Positions 50,766 to 59,762 are shown, counted from the first letter of the stretch. The stretch is DNA of 64,000 nt from Fluviicola sp. (GCA_031260455.1 JAIRJW010000008.1:42730-106729), one strand, 5' to 3'. Made by a program: numbers and translations. Notes: generated by a model from the letters alone, not told the origin.

Positions 50766-53672
50766 TTAATCATTAATTTCCAAATTTTCATAAGGAATTT
50801 TGATTAAAACGCGCGTCCCTTTGATTGAACGGTCAGAATTGGTCATCTGGAACGGCCCGATCAACTCATAATCTTTGTTCCACATTTGCCGGATGAGGTC
50901 AATGCGTTTGGAGGTAATTTCCATTCCCTGAGATTTGTGATCTCCTTTAAACCGGGCTTTTTTATCCAAACTGAAATCAATTCCGATTCCGTTGTCATCC
51001 ATGCAGATTTCCAACTGGTCACCAATGGCTTTGATGGTGACTAAAATTTCTCCTTTTTTGCTTTCGTCGGGAAGAATTCCGTGAATAATACTGTTTTCAA
51101 CGAACGGTTGAAGAAGCATCGCCGGAACATAGACCTGTTCAGTATCAATATTTTGATTACGAATTTCGTAAGTGAAACGATCCTTGAAGCGCATGGCTTC
51201 GAGGGACAGGTATAACTCAAGTCGTTCCAATTCTTGGTGAAGTGTCACCATATTGTCTCCTTCAGCAGCGCTATCCAGGTTTTTCCGGATCAGTTTAGCA
51301 AAATTCGTCAAATATCTGTTGGCAGAAATCCGGTCTTGCGTATTAATAAAGTATTGAATCGAATTGAGTGAGTTAAAGATGAAATGCCGGTTCATACTGG
51401 CATTGAGCGACTGTTGTTCCAACGCTAGGAGCCTGGATTTGTTTTCCAGATTGATCTTGTAGTTCCGGTCTCTTTCACGCCTGATCTGCAACCTGAAATA
51501 ATACCGGATTCCAAAAGCAATGATCACAAAAACGATGACGTAGAACCACCCGGTGCGCCAGAAAGGCGGTGTGATGGTGATCGGAAGGGAAATGATGTCG
51601 GAGATTTTTTTCGTACCGGAAATGGCTCTGATCCGAAGCGTATAATTTCCTGCATTCAGGTTCGAGAGAATAATCGTCGGGTTGAGAAAAGGAGGCGACC
51701 ATTTATCGGATTCTCCTTCGATCAGATATTGGTAAGTAACCGATTCCGGATCTTCCATCGAAATCCCATCCAGGTCAACAATCAGATTGTTTTTAGAATA
51801 AGAGAGTTGCAACCCGTTCAGGAATTCTGCCGGACTTAACTCCCTGTAATTTACCAGTACCCGCACAATATTCAACTTTGGAGGGATATCCGTGAAATCG
51901 CTGCTTTCATTTCCGATACGCAGTTTCACAAGCCCGTCGCTAGTTCCGAACCAAAGGTTCCCGTCTTCAAACATGGCTGAATTGATATTGGATTCCAGGT
52001 TGATCAACCCGTTGTTCGTACCGATATGCTTAACCAATACCTGAGATCCTTCAATGTTTTCAAAAACATACAATCCGTCATTGGTCCCCACGAACATGTG
52101 TTTTTCCACCCGGTGAATGAAGTTGATAAAGCGTGCACCACTCTTCGAACTGTAAGAAATAGTTTTGTAATTGATTCCGTCAAAGATGACCAGCCCGTTT
52201 TCCGTCCCGATCCAAATCCGGTTTTCATCGTCAATCTCAATGGAAGAAATACTGGCCTTGAAGCTTTTCAGAAGTCTTTGTTTGTTTTTGGACGGATTGA
52301 TCTCATACAAACCTTTGGAAGTTGCAACCAAGATGCTGGAAAAATAAAATGTGATATCATTAATGATCCCGTTTTTGTTCTGATTGAACTTGGAATATTC
52401 GTGGAGCATGCCGTTTTCGATGTACCCAATCTGTTCTTTTTCGGCAACAATCAGTTTGTTGTGGAAAGGTCTCACTACCAGGCAATCTGCTTTGTCAAAC
52501 TTGTAACTCTTCGGTTTGTCCTTCATGTCCCAGCTGAAAACTCCAACATTGGTAGCAAACCAGGCTTGCCCGTTAAAGTATTCAATATCCCAGACGGTTG
52601 TTGCAGGAATCGGGATTTTTTCACAGGTTCCGTTCTGGTTCATTTTGAAAGCACCTTTGTCATACGACCCGAACAAGTAGGTTTTTGCATTGAGTTTCTT
52701 TCCGCTCAGAATCAAATCGGAAGGCATACCTGTTTTGGTGGAATAAATCTGCAGGTTCTGGTTTGCAAAACGCACCAATCCTTTTCCGTCACTACCGAAC
52801 CACATGTTTCCTTCGTTATCCTGGAAAGAGCAGTGAATCGCGCTAACTGGAAGGCCTTTTGCTTCATTCAGGTTGAGTTGCTTGAGCTCTGGTGACATGC
52901 GGATTACCCCTTCCGGTGAAACCAGCCACAATTGCCCGGACGAATCACTGTTAATCGCACCGATATATAAATCTTTCATTGCGACAGAAATAGAATCAAA
53001 TTTGCTGAAATTGAAATCCGACCTGAAAAGTCCCTTGAAAAAGGTCGAAACGAATACCTTGTTGTTCACTAAGGCAATCCCGGAAATACTCCGGTCTCCG
53101 AAGGTTTCCTCCCGTTTGAAACTGATTAGGTCATTCGTAAAATAAAGCCCGTCGCGCGTACCAATATACAATTTGTTGTTGATGATTTCCAGGTCTCTGC
53201 AAGTTGAGGCATCTTCGTTTCGGAGTTTGATTTTCGTGATCCGGTTGTTAGAAATGATGTACAATCCGCTGCCTTCAGTAGAAACGACGATTTTTCCCTG
53301 ATAAAGAATGAAATCAGTTACGTTAACTGTCTGATTGTCGTCTCCAAGTGAATACGTTTGTGCTTTATTGTCCGTAATTTTGGTGATTCCACCTCCATGA
53401 CCAACCCAAATGGTTTTATTGATGTATTGCAGACAGGAAATCCGGTTGTTAAACAGCCCGTTTTCCAAAGGAAAAGTAGTGAAGGTCTTGCCGTTGAATT
53501 TCGCCAGCCCTCCCAAAGTCCCTACCCACAGATAGCCATTGTCGTCCTGAGTAATACACTGAACTTGTGATTGTGGGAGCCCCTGACTGTTTGAGTAAGT
53601 GATAAAAGAATAGTTCTGGGCCATTCCTGCTAATGAAATGACCGCAAATACTATTAATGTACATAATTTCAT
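50766..53672 (-). CDS. LytS-type sensor histidine kinase with Reg_prop beta-propeller
   Basis: 968 residues. Signal peptide (MKLCTLIVFAVISLAGMAQ), then about 600 residues of two-component propeller repeats (ITQDDNGYLWVGTLGGLAKF, MWFGSDGKGLVRFANQN), a Y_Y_Y domain (about 605-690), one helix (WFYVIVFVIIAFGIRYYFRL), a coiled-coil stretch and the kinase. Phosphorylation His is near 762 in NRHFIFNSLNSIQYF, the N box is PFVENSIIHGILP and the G box is ICMDDNGIGID. It overlaps the regulator gene upstream by ATGA (53669-53672). The signal sensed in the periplasm is unknown. Confidence 0.92.
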   Translation of the reverse strand: MKLCTLIVFAVISLAGMAQNYSFITYSNSQGLPQSQVQCITQDDNGYLWVGTLGGLAKFNGKTFTTFPLENGLFNNRISCLQYINKTIWVGHGGGITKITDNKAQTYSLGDDNQTVNVTDFILYQGKIVVSTEGSGLYIISNNRITKIKLRNEDASTCRDLEIINNKLYIGTRDGLYFTNDLISFKREETFGDRSISGIALVNNKVFVSTFFKGLFRSDFNFSKFDSISVAMKDLYIGAINSDSSGQLWLVSPEGVIRMSPELKQLNLNEAKGLPVSAIHCSFQDNEGNMWFGSDGKGLVRFANQNLQIYSTKTGMPSDLILSGKKLNAKTYLFGSYDKGAFKMNQNGTCEKIPIPATTVWDIEYFNGQAWFATNVGVFSWDMKDKPKSYKFDKADCLVVRPFHNKLIVAEKEQIGYIENGMLHEYSKFNQNKNGIINDITFYFSSILVATSKGLYEINPSKNKQRLLKSFKASISSIEIDDENRIWIGTENGLVIFDGINYKTISYSSKSGARFINFIHRVEKHMFVGTNDGLYVFENIEGSQVLVKHIGTNNGLINLESNINSAMFEDGNLWFGTSDGLVKLRIGNESSDFTDIPPKLNIVRVLVNYRELSPAEFLNGLQLSYSKNNLIVDLDGISMEDPESVTYQYLIEGESDKWSPPFLNPTIILSNLNAGNYTLRIRAISGTKKISDIISLPITITPPFWRTGWFYVIVFVIIAFGIRYYFRLQIRRERDRNYKINLENKSRLLALEQQSLNASMNRHFIFNSLNSIQYFINTQDRISANRYLTNFAKLIRKNLDSAAEGDNMVTLHQELERLELYLSLEAMRFKDRFTYEIRNQNIDTEQVYVPAMLLQPFVENSIIHGILPDESKKGEILVTIKAIGDQLEICMDDNGIGIDFSLDKKARFKGDHKSQGMEITSKRIDLIRQMWNKDYELIGPFQMTNSDRSIKGTRVLIKIPYENLEIND

Positions 53673-54454
53673 CCTTCTTTCAGCATTTTTACAAAATCAG
53701 TTACTCTGTTTCGGGCAACAGGAATGCGCAATCCATTTTTCAGAACAGCGTAATGTCCGTCTTCGTTGACATATTCCGCCAGATTGTTCAGGTTGATAAT
53801 ATGTGATTTGTGAATTCTGAAAAATTTTGCAGGATTCAGTATATTTTCGTAAATCTTTAAGGTCCGGGTATCCAGATAACGGGTTCCGTCGTTGAAATAA
53901 ATCGTTGTACAGTTCCCGCTTGCCTCCAGGTGCGAAATAGTATTATCTTCTACAATTTTCAGGCCTTTTGTGTGGCTGATCGCGATGCGGTTGTTTGGCT
54001 TGTTTCGCAATAGCTGGTCAGACAAATTGCGTAAACTTCTGAAATAAGTCACATAATTTTCCGGATCTTGCCCGAATACACTGTTTGCTTCAACCAACTT
54101 TTCAACAGCTACCCTCAGGTCATCAATGTCGATAGGTTTCAGCAAGTAGTAAACAGCACTGGCATTGAATGCACGGATAGCGTAATCTTTAAAGGCAGTA
54201 ACGAAGACTACGAGGAAGTTTTTTTCTTCCACTTCCTCCAGTAATTCAAACCCTTCCGCACCACTCGGCATCCGGATATCTAAAAAAACCACATCCGGTT
54301 TACTCGCAGTGATCAGGGCTTTGGCCTGTTCTTTCCCGGAAGCTTCACCAATGACTTCAATTTCCGGACAAAAATCGTCCAGCATCATCATTAAATTTTT
54401 ACGTGCGTATTCTTCATCATCAATGATTAAGGCGCGGAGTTTCTTTGGTTCCAT
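53669..54454 (-). CDS. LytTR-family response regulator
   Basis: 261 residues. Receiver domain: acidic pocket IIDDEEYARKNL, phosphorylation Asp in DVVFLDIRMPSGAEGF, switch residues FVTAFKDYAIRAF and Lys in YYLLKPIDIDDL. LytTR DNA-binding domain from about 155 (SHTKGLKIVEDNTISHLEAS, RTLKIYENILNPAKFFRIHK, VARNRVTDFV). It is the partner of the propeller kinase and precedes it in the operon. Confidence 0.94.
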   Translation of the reverse strand: MEPKKLRALIIDDEEYARKNLMMMLDDFCPEIEVIGEASGKEQAKALITASKPDVVFLDIRMPSGAEGFELLEEVEEKNFLVVFVTAFKDYAIRAFNASAVYYLLKPIDIDDLRVAVEKLVEANSVFGQDPENYVTYFRSLRNLSDQLLRNKPNNRIAISHTKGLKIVEDNTISHLEASGNCTTIYFNDGTRYLDTRTLKIYENILNPAKFFRIHKSHIINLNNLAEYVNEDGHYAVLKNGLRIPVARNRVTDFVKMLKEG

Positions 54455-54617
54455 AATGTAGCTATTTGTGTTGCTGTCGAATTTACAAGATTTTATAAAC
54501 TGCGTTCCTGTTTTGGCGCAGGATACACTTCAGATTTAACCGTTCAAAAGCCCTGTCAGGAGTTATAATCAAAAGTTTATACCGTTAAAATTATTTATTT
54601 TTCGGATAATATCTGTA

Positions 54618-55367
54618 TTAAAAAATAGTATTCAGTAAATGAATTACTTCATCCCGGTTTTCTTCGTGTGCCATGTGACTGACCCCCGGAAGTACAACGG
54701 AGGAAATATGATACTTACTGCAAAAGTCCGTTAAAGCATCGACCGGAATGAGTTTATCTTTTTCTCCGCTGATAACCGAAAATTTCTCAGGATGCTGTTC
54801 CATCAGGAGGGAAAGGTTTTCCCGGCCTTTCATCGCCAAAGCAGCCCATCCGATGGCCCCAGGGTTCATTTGTTCTGCAATGTGTATATAATGTGAGATT
54901 ACTCTTTCCATTTCCGAAGGATGATAAAAAAGATTCGGAATGGCTTCGCGGATAAAAGCAGAAGCCTTGCTGCGCACCAGTTCGGCTACGCGCTGACGGT
55001 CATTTTTCTTGCTTTCAGGATCAGCCCAGGGATGTGAATGGAAAAGCACGATGTGTTCAAGATCCGGAATCCGCCTGAAAAGTTCCAGTGCAACATAGCC
55101 GCCCATTGAATGCCCGATAATAACCGGATGATTGAGTTGTTCATGTTCGATGATTTTTTGTACTTTCTCCGCCATGTGACCGATAGCAGGTGTTAGTTGC
55201 AAATCCAGGTCGCTTTTTCCATGTCCGGGCAGATCCACACAACAGGCTTTGACCGGCAAGTGAGGACTGATTTCATCCCACATGCTCAAGTCTTCCATAA
55301 ATCCATGTAAAAAAATTACAGGACTCCCATTTCCGGAAATCCTGTAATTCAGTAAGTGTTTGCCCAT
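54618..55367 (-). CDS. Alpha/beta hydrolase
   Basis: 249 residues. LHGFMEDLSMWDEISPHLPV, CCVDLPGHGKSD, nucleophile elbow IIGHSMGGYVALELF and catalytic His in VLPGVSHMAHEENRDEVI. It resembles the MenH/BioH-like group but lacks a decisive signature. It begins immediately after the pepP stop (TAA then ATG), so the two are coupled. Confidence 0.85.
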   Translation of the reverse strand: MGKHLLNYRISGNGSPVIFLHGFMEDLSMWDEISPHLPVKACCVDLPGHGKSDLDLQLTPAIGHMAEKVQKIIEHEQLNHPVIIGHSMGGYVALELFRRIPDLEHIVLFHSHPWADPESKKNDRQRVAELVRSKASAFIREAIPNLFYHPSEMERVISHYIHIAEQMNPGAIGWAALAMKGRENLSLLMEQHPEKFSVISGEKDKLIPVDALTDFCSKYHISSVVLPGVSHMAHEENRDEVIHLLNTIF

Positions 55368-56663
55368 TTATTTCTGGTTCATCAAAGTTTCGATTTCGTC
55401 CGCTTCAATTGGGATATTTCGCATCAGATTGAAAGGTTCGCCACTTGCCTGAACGACCAGGTTATCCTCAATCCGGATTCCAAGCCCTTCTTCCGGAATG
55501 TAAATTCCCGGTTCGCAGGTAAAGACCATGTTTGCTTCAATCGGAACATTCCACAGTCCTACGTCGTGCGTGTCGAGTCCCAGGAAGTGAGAAGTGCCGT
55601 GCATAAAGTACTTTTTATAAGCTGGGCAGTTCGGATCCTGGTTTTTAATGTCCGTTTGATCCAGCAATTTCAGGTCAATCAATTCGGATTCCATCATTTT
55701 TCCGACTTCTTTGTGGTATTCTGCCATCATTGTTCCCGGAACCAGTAATTGCTGTGCCTGGTTTTTCACCCGAAGAACCGCGTCGTAAACTTCCCGCTGT
55801 CTCGGAGAAAACCGTCCGTTCACCGGAATACTGCGAGACATGTCGGAAGAGTAATTGGCGTATTCGGCACCTACATCCAGCAGAATTACATCACCGTCCC
55901 GGCATTGCATGTTATTTTCAATGTAGTGGAGCACGCAGGCATTTTTTCCAGAAGCCACGATCGGTGTGTAAGCCCAGCTTTTGGAACGGTTTCGCAAAAA
56001 TTCATGCGAAAACTCCGCTTCGATTTCGTATTCCCAGACACCCGGCTTCACAAAACCGAGAATCCTGCGAAATCCTTTCTCCGTAATATCACAGGCCTGT
56101 TGCATCAGGTCCAGCTCGGTTTGTTCCTTCACTGAACGAATCCGGTGTAGGATCGGTGCGCTTTTGTGTGCCTGATGCGCCGGATATTCCTGTTTCACCT
56201 GGATGATGAAGCGATCTTCACGCGTTTGTACCGTTGTATCTGCGCGTAAATGCTCATTCGTGTTGAGGTAAATTCCTTCCGCTTCCGCCATCATTTGCTT
56301 GAAAATAGCAGGGAACTGTTGCAGCCAGTAGACGGTTTTAACCCCGGAAGTTTCAAAAGCCTGCTCTTTGTTGAGTTTAGCACCTTCCCAAACTGCAATG
56401 CGCTCGTTTGTTTCTTTGAGGAACAATACTTCGCGGTGCGCGTCATTTTTGGAGTCCGGGAAAAGTACTAAGATGCTTTCTTCCTGATCCACTCCGGAGA
56501 GATAAAAGATATCGCGGTGCTGAGCAAAAGGCATTATTCCGTCAGCACTTACCGGATAAATATCGTTGGAGTTGAAAACAGCAAGTGTACCCGTTTTCAT
56601 TTGTGCGGTAAACTTTTTCCTGTTTTCAATAAAAAGCATTTTGTCTATTGGAAAATATTTCAT
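55368..56663 (-). CDS. pepP: Xaa-Pro aminopeptidase (M24B)
   Basis: 431 residues. An N-terminal creatinase-like domain (residues 1-165) is followed by the pita-bread peptidase. Metal ligands are visible: Asp pair in VILLDVGAEYANYSSDMSRS, His in FMHGTSHFLGLDTHDVG, Glu in MVFTCEPGIYIPEEGLGIRI and the last Glu in RIEDNLVV. It removes an N-terminal residue preceding proline; two Mn ions expected. Coupled with the hydrolase downstream. Confidence 0.94.
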   Translation of the reverse strand: MKYFPIDKMLFIENRKKFTAQMKTGTLAVFNSNDIYPVSADGIMPFAQHRDIFYLSGVDQEESILVLFPDSKNDAHREVLFLKETNERIAVWEGAKLNKEQAFETSGVKTVYWLQQFPAIFKQMMAEAEGIYLNTNEHLRADTTVQTREDRFIIQVKQEYPAHQAHKSAPILHRIRSVKEQTELDLMQQACDITEKGFRRILGFVKPGVWEYEIEAEFSHEFLRNRSKSWAYTPIVASGKNACVLHYIENNMQCRDGDVILLDVGAEYANYSSDMSRSIPVNGRFSPRQREVYDAVLRVKNQAQQLLVPGTMMAEYHKEVGKMMESELIDLKLLDQTDIKNQDPNCPAYKKYFMHGTSHFLGLDTHDVGLWNVPIEANMVFTCEPGIYIPEEGLGIRIEDNLVVQASGEPFNLMRNIPIEADEIETLMNQK

Positions 56664-56797
56664 GTTTTTTCAAAAAAAGTAAGTGTTGTGAAATTACAAA
56701 AAATGTGTCAGAGAGTTTGAATGGGCAACTGATAATTAACAATTGAAAAAATCAGCTCTCACCTTATTTTCAATTTTTTTCAACCTGTTTAAGAAGA

Positions 56798-56814
56798 TCG
56801 TAAGTACTTTACGA
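56798..56814. promoter_or_regulatory. Inverted repeat upstream of the gene at 56855
   Basis: TCGTAA (56798-56803), GTACT spacer, TTACGA (56809-56814): a perfect 6-bp inverted repeat 40 nt before the start codon, in a place suited to an operator. The binding protein is unknown. Confidence 0.4.
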
Positions 56815-56854
56815 ACTACCAGATGAAAATTTGTATCATCAAAAGTCAAACAAT

Positions 56855-57175
56855 ATGAAAACAATATTCAATAGCATCCTGGTAAACCGCATCCAGTTTG
56901 AGAGCTCATCAACAGAAGTTCAGCTGGATTGTTGTATATATGAGAACGGAAGTTCTTATGATAGCCAGATTTTCGTAAGTATGACTGCTTTTAACCAATT
57001 ACTTTGTGAATTGAATATACGCGGTATTGATCTGGATATGGACGGGGGACTGGACACGATCGTTTTGTCGGATGATGAAATTATTTATTCCATGGACCTG
57101 ACAAAAGAGAACGAAAAGCCGGTTTTTCTGCCTTACTACTGTTTTCCGGAGCAGAACAAGTTGCTGAGAGCATAG
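56855..57175 (+). CDS. Small cytoplasmic protein of unknown function
   Basis: 106 residues from the ATG at 56855 (MKTIFNSILVNRIQFESSST); a TTG-started extension of eight residues is not needed. It has no signal peptide or membrane segment. Sequence is acidic in the middle (IRGIDLDMDGGLDTIVLSDD, MDLTKENEK) with a C-terminal FLPYYCFPEQNKL. No family is recognised. A palindromic site just upstream suggests regulated expression. Confidence 0.6.
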   Translation: MKTIFNSILVNRIQFESSSTEVQLDCCIYENGSSYDSQIFVSMTAFNQLLCELNIRGIDLDMDGGLDTIVLSDDEIIYSMDLTKENEKPVFLPYYCFPEQNKLLRA

Positions 57176-57221
57176 AAAGTTGAGAATTTCAGAAATATCT
57201 TGAGCATATAAAAAAAAGTTG

Positions 57222-57229
57222 TATTTTCG
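57222..57229 (+). promoter_or_regulatory. -7-like box of the lipoprotein at 57274
   Basis: TATTTTCG, 7 of 8 to TANNTTTG, 44 nt before the ATG at 57274. Confidence 0.4.
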
Positions 57230-57273
57230 AATTGTGTTCTGAGCAGAACATATTGGTTTGAAAAACATTATCT

Positions 57274-57915
57274 ATGAAAAAAGTTATTGCACTTTTTGTA
57301 TTTGGCTCGCTGTTTTTGGCTGGCTGTCCGAAACATGAAATCATTCCGGCACCAACACCAAAGGTGGCATTGGAATCTCATTTCATTGGTACGATTAACG
57401 GAACTCAGGTAGAATTAACTCAAAATGTTGACGGGTATTATCTGGATGCTACTAAAGTAAAAGTAATCCTTCCTTCACCTACACCTTCTAAAGCAAATTA
57501 TTTTGCTGACATGAAATCTTCTCAAAACCTGGTTTCAATTAGAGTAGGTTTAGGTTCTGTTATGTTTGATGCCAGTGCTTCCGGAGGAGATCCGAGTTTG
57601 TCTGTATTCAATAATTTCTTTACTTCCAATACCACCTCTCCCCCTTTGGTTTATGCGGCTTCGGCAGATGGCGGATTTGAAGTAGTTTACAGAGACGGAT
57701 CCGGCAATGTCTGGACTTCTGATCCTGCCCAGTCTCCCCAGAATTTTACGTTTACAAATATTGTTCAGGAATCTGACGGAACGGGTGATTATTCAAAATT
57801 TACGTGTACATTTAATTGTAATGTATACCGGAATACGGTTGATCAGAGTGGTAACCCGATTACTTTGCAGTTACCTATCCAAAACGCGGTTCTGAAAGGT
57901 TGGTTCAAACGATAA
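57274..57915 (+). CDS. Lipoprotein of unknown function
   Basis: 213 residues. Signal MKKVIALFVFGSLFLAGC with lipobox LAGC. The mature part is beta-rich (SHFIGTINGTQVELTQNVDG, ADMKSSQNLVSIRVGLG, FNCNVYRNT) without a recognised domain; it may be an outer-membrane-anchored jelly-roll. Single gene with its own terminator. Confidence 0.78.
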   Translation: MKKVIALFVFGSLFLAGCPKHEIIPAPTPKVALESHFIGTINGTQVELTQNVDGYYLDATKVKVILPSPTPSKANYFADMKSSQNLVSIRVGLGSVMFDASASGGDPSLSVFNNFFTSNTTSPPLVYAASADGGFEVVYRDGSGNVWTSDPAQSPQNFTFTNIVQESDGTGDYSKFTCTFNCNVYRNTVDQSGNPITLQLPIQNAVLKGWFKR

Positions 57916-57921
57916 TTTTAG

Positions 57922-57952
57922 AAAAGCCATCCTTTGCGCGGATGGCTTTTTA
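57922..57952 (+). terminator. Intrinsic terminator of the lipoprotein gene
   Basis: AAAAGCCATCC (57922-57932) pairs with GGATGGCTTTT (57940-57950). Confidence 0.9.
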
Positions 57953-57961
57953 GTTTATATT

Positions 57962-58633
57962 ATGCAACAACTGAAGATTGGTATTATTGGGGATTTTAAT
58001 TTCACCTTCAACACACATCATGCGACAAACATGGCTTTAGATCATGCTGGTCGTTTCCTGGAGGTGGAACTGTCTTATTACTGGATCAAGATCAACGAGA
58101 TCATTAACATGAAACCGCAGCAGCTGTCTAATTTTGATGGCTTTTGGTTTGCTCCGGGGCCATATCTCAATTTGTTTTATCTCAATGGAGTTGTGGATAT
58201 GCTTTTGCAACAGGAAGCTCCTGTTTTCATTACCGGAGAAGGCTATAAAGCATTGATTGATGTATTGATTCATCGGAATAACCTGAGTGCGAACGGGGAA
58301 AAACTGATTTCGGAAAATTTGGTGGAAGGAAATCAATTTGAACGCGTTTGTGTCGTCCCTCATTCAACAGCCCTGATTCACTTGTATGAAACCCGTAACC
58401 CGGAAGAGCTGACTTCTACACGATATAGCTTGTATCCTCAGCTGATAGGAAGTTTAACTGCCACTGACCTTGATATTGAAGCATACAATCAGTTTGAAGA
58501 ACCGGAAATCATCAGCCTGAAAAACCGCAAGTTCTTCCTGGCGTGTGGATTCTGTCCACAAGTTAGTTCAACAAGGGAATTGCCCCATCCACTGGTATAT
58601 ACTTTTGTGAAATCTTGTTTTTTGCCAAACTAA
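57962..58633 (+). CDS. Glutamine-amidotransferase-like protein lacking the nucleophile
   Basis: 223 residues similar to proteins annotated as CTP synthase C-terminal region-related. The N-terminus KIGIIGDFNFTFNTHHATNM and the strand FDGFWFAPGPYLNLFYLNG are characteristic. At the expected nucleophile elbow (GTCGGFQ in active relatives) it reads FITGEGYKALIDVL, so the cysteine is missing. It is therefore probably a non-catalytic binding or regulatory protein. The end overlaps rnhA by 4 nt. Confidence 0.72.
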   Translation: MQQLKIGIIGDFNFTFNTHHATNMALDHAGRFLEVELSYYWIKINEIINMKPQQLSNFDGFWFAPGPYLNLFYLNGVVDMLLQQEAPVFITGEGYKALIDVLIHRNNLSANGEKLISENLVEGNQFERVCVVPHSTALIHLYETRNPEELTSTRYSLYPQLIGSLTATDLDIEAYNQFEEPEIISLKNRKFFLACGFCPQVSSTRELPHPLVYTFVKSCFLPN

Positions 58634-59103
58634 TTTTCGTATTGCTGAATTTCCTCAAAGTATTGATCAACTGACAGATTTCCCCCCAAAGCAGCCTCAA
58701 CCGCCAGTATGTCACACCGCTCGTTTTCAGGATGCCCGTTGTGTCCTTTCACCCAAACCAGTTCAATCTTGAAAGATCCGGCTACTGCCAGGTAGCGCAT
58801 CCAAAGATCCTTGTTTTTCTTCTTATTGAATCCCTTTGCCAGCCAGCCATGCACCCAACGTTTTTGAATGGCATCAATAACGTATTTTGAATCCGAATAA
58901 ATCCGAACAGGGATTTGGCTGGTTTTCAGATTTTCCAATGCTACGATTACTGCCAGTAATTCCATGCGGTTGTTGGTAGTGAGCCGGTATCCCTGTGAAA
59001 TTTCCTTAACGGATTGTTTGTATCTGAGGATAACTCCATAACCTCCCGGCCCCGGATTCCCGCGTGCAGAGCCATCTGTGTATATATTTATGTAATCCGA
59101 CAC
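58630..59103 (-). CDS. rnhA: Ribonuclease HI
   Basis: 157 residues from GTG at 59103. Active-site carboxylates are visible: Asp in INIYTDGSARGNPGPGGYGV, Glu in NNRMELLAVIVAL, Asp in RIYSDSKYVIDAI and Asp in NERCDILAVEAA, with His in VWVKGHNGHPEN. It cuts RNA in RNA-DNA hybrids. A longer frame to 59190 contains the minus-strand -7 box, so it is rejected. The transcript would be leaderless with a GTG start. Confidence 0.92.
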   Translation of the reverse strand: MSDYINIYTDGSARGNPGPGGYGVILRYKQSVKEISQGYRLTTNNRMELLAVIVALENLKTSQIPVRIYSDSKYVIDAIQKRWVHGWLAKGFNKKKNKDLWMRYLAVAGSFKIELVWVKGHNGHPENERCDILAVEAALGGNLSVDQYFEEIQQYEN

Positions 59104-59107
59104 CCTG

Positions 59108-59115
59108 CAAAGGTA
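59108..59115 (-). promoter_or_regulatory. -7 box of rnhA
   Basis: TACCTTTG on the minus strand, exact TANNTTTG, 4 nt before the GTG start at 59103, the same spacing as at the DUF2480 gene. Confidence 0.6.
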
Positions 59116-59343
59116 TAAAAATATGCCATTTTGATTTTTACTCTGAAACTCGAAAAAAATGTTTAAATGTAAATAGTTGTTAAAAATCAACTCCGAATCC
59201 TGTTTTAGGATTCCAATAATTCATACTTATGAACAGCAATAAAACCCTTATAAATATTGATTTTTTTTCGATAAACGGATAATTTTTAAATTGATAATTC
59301 TGAATTAACTTTCAATAATTATTTAAAATATTTGGGATGAGAC

Positions 59344-59468
59344 TTTGAATTATGTAAATATTTAACCAATTTTGTAATCGAAAAGGAACTGATATCTTCA
59401 GTTTCTGATTCAGTGAATAGTGGTTAGGTTAGGTTAACGAAAAGCGGTCATTTTTGACCGCTTTTTGT
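59344..59468 (+). ncRNA. Candidate small RNA with promoter and terminator
   Basis: TTTG (59344-59347), 19-nt spacer, CAATTTTG (59367-59374, 7 of 8 to TANNTTTG), then about 88 nt (from about 59381) to an intrinsic terminator: AAAAGCGGTCA (59440-59450) with TGACCGCTTTT (59455-59465) and a T-run. An internal hairpin AACTGA/TCAGTT precedes it. No ATG or open frame lies in the transcript. Target unknown. Confidence 0.5.
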
Positions 59469-59532
59469 TTTCAGATCATTTATACTGTTTTCAGATTGAT
59501 TAATACCCGGGTGCATTCCCCGCAATACAAAA

Positions 59533-59568
59533 ACAGAAGCAGGCAGAGATTCCACTTCCTGCTTTTGT
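59533..59568 (-). terminator. Likely terminator of the metH operon
   Basis: On the minus strand ACAAAAGCAGG (59568-59558) pairs with CCTGCTTCTGT (59543-59533) with one G-T pair, then TTTTTG. It lies 330 nt after metH. Confidence 0.55.
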
Positions 59569-59627
59569 AGTCTGATTCTTTCCTCTCAGATATCAGATTT
59601 CAAATGATTTGATTTCGTTATTTTATC

Positions 59628-59762
59628 CTAATGAAACCCCTTTGGAAATCTGGTTTTTTCAATACTGGAGTTGTCTTTCAAAACTCCATTCAGCTTGTAG
59701 AAATAAGCTTCGTTGCTGCCTGGATCTCTTTCCTACGTTTTTCCATCCCAGAAATGGATACC
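59628..59762 (-). pseudogene. Relic of a T9SS type B (gliding-associated) C-terminal domain
   Basis: Minus-strand frame reads GIHFWDGKT, an in-frame TAG at 59735-59733, then ERDPGSNEAYFYKLNGVLKD and NSSIEKTRFPKGFH before TAG at 59630-59628. The WDG, AYFYKL and final strand resemble the end of the CHU_C-type sorting domain. The internal stop and missing upstream part mark it as a remnant. The rest of 59191-59901 holds the small-RNA candidate, terminators and AT-rich sequence. Confidence 0.4.
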
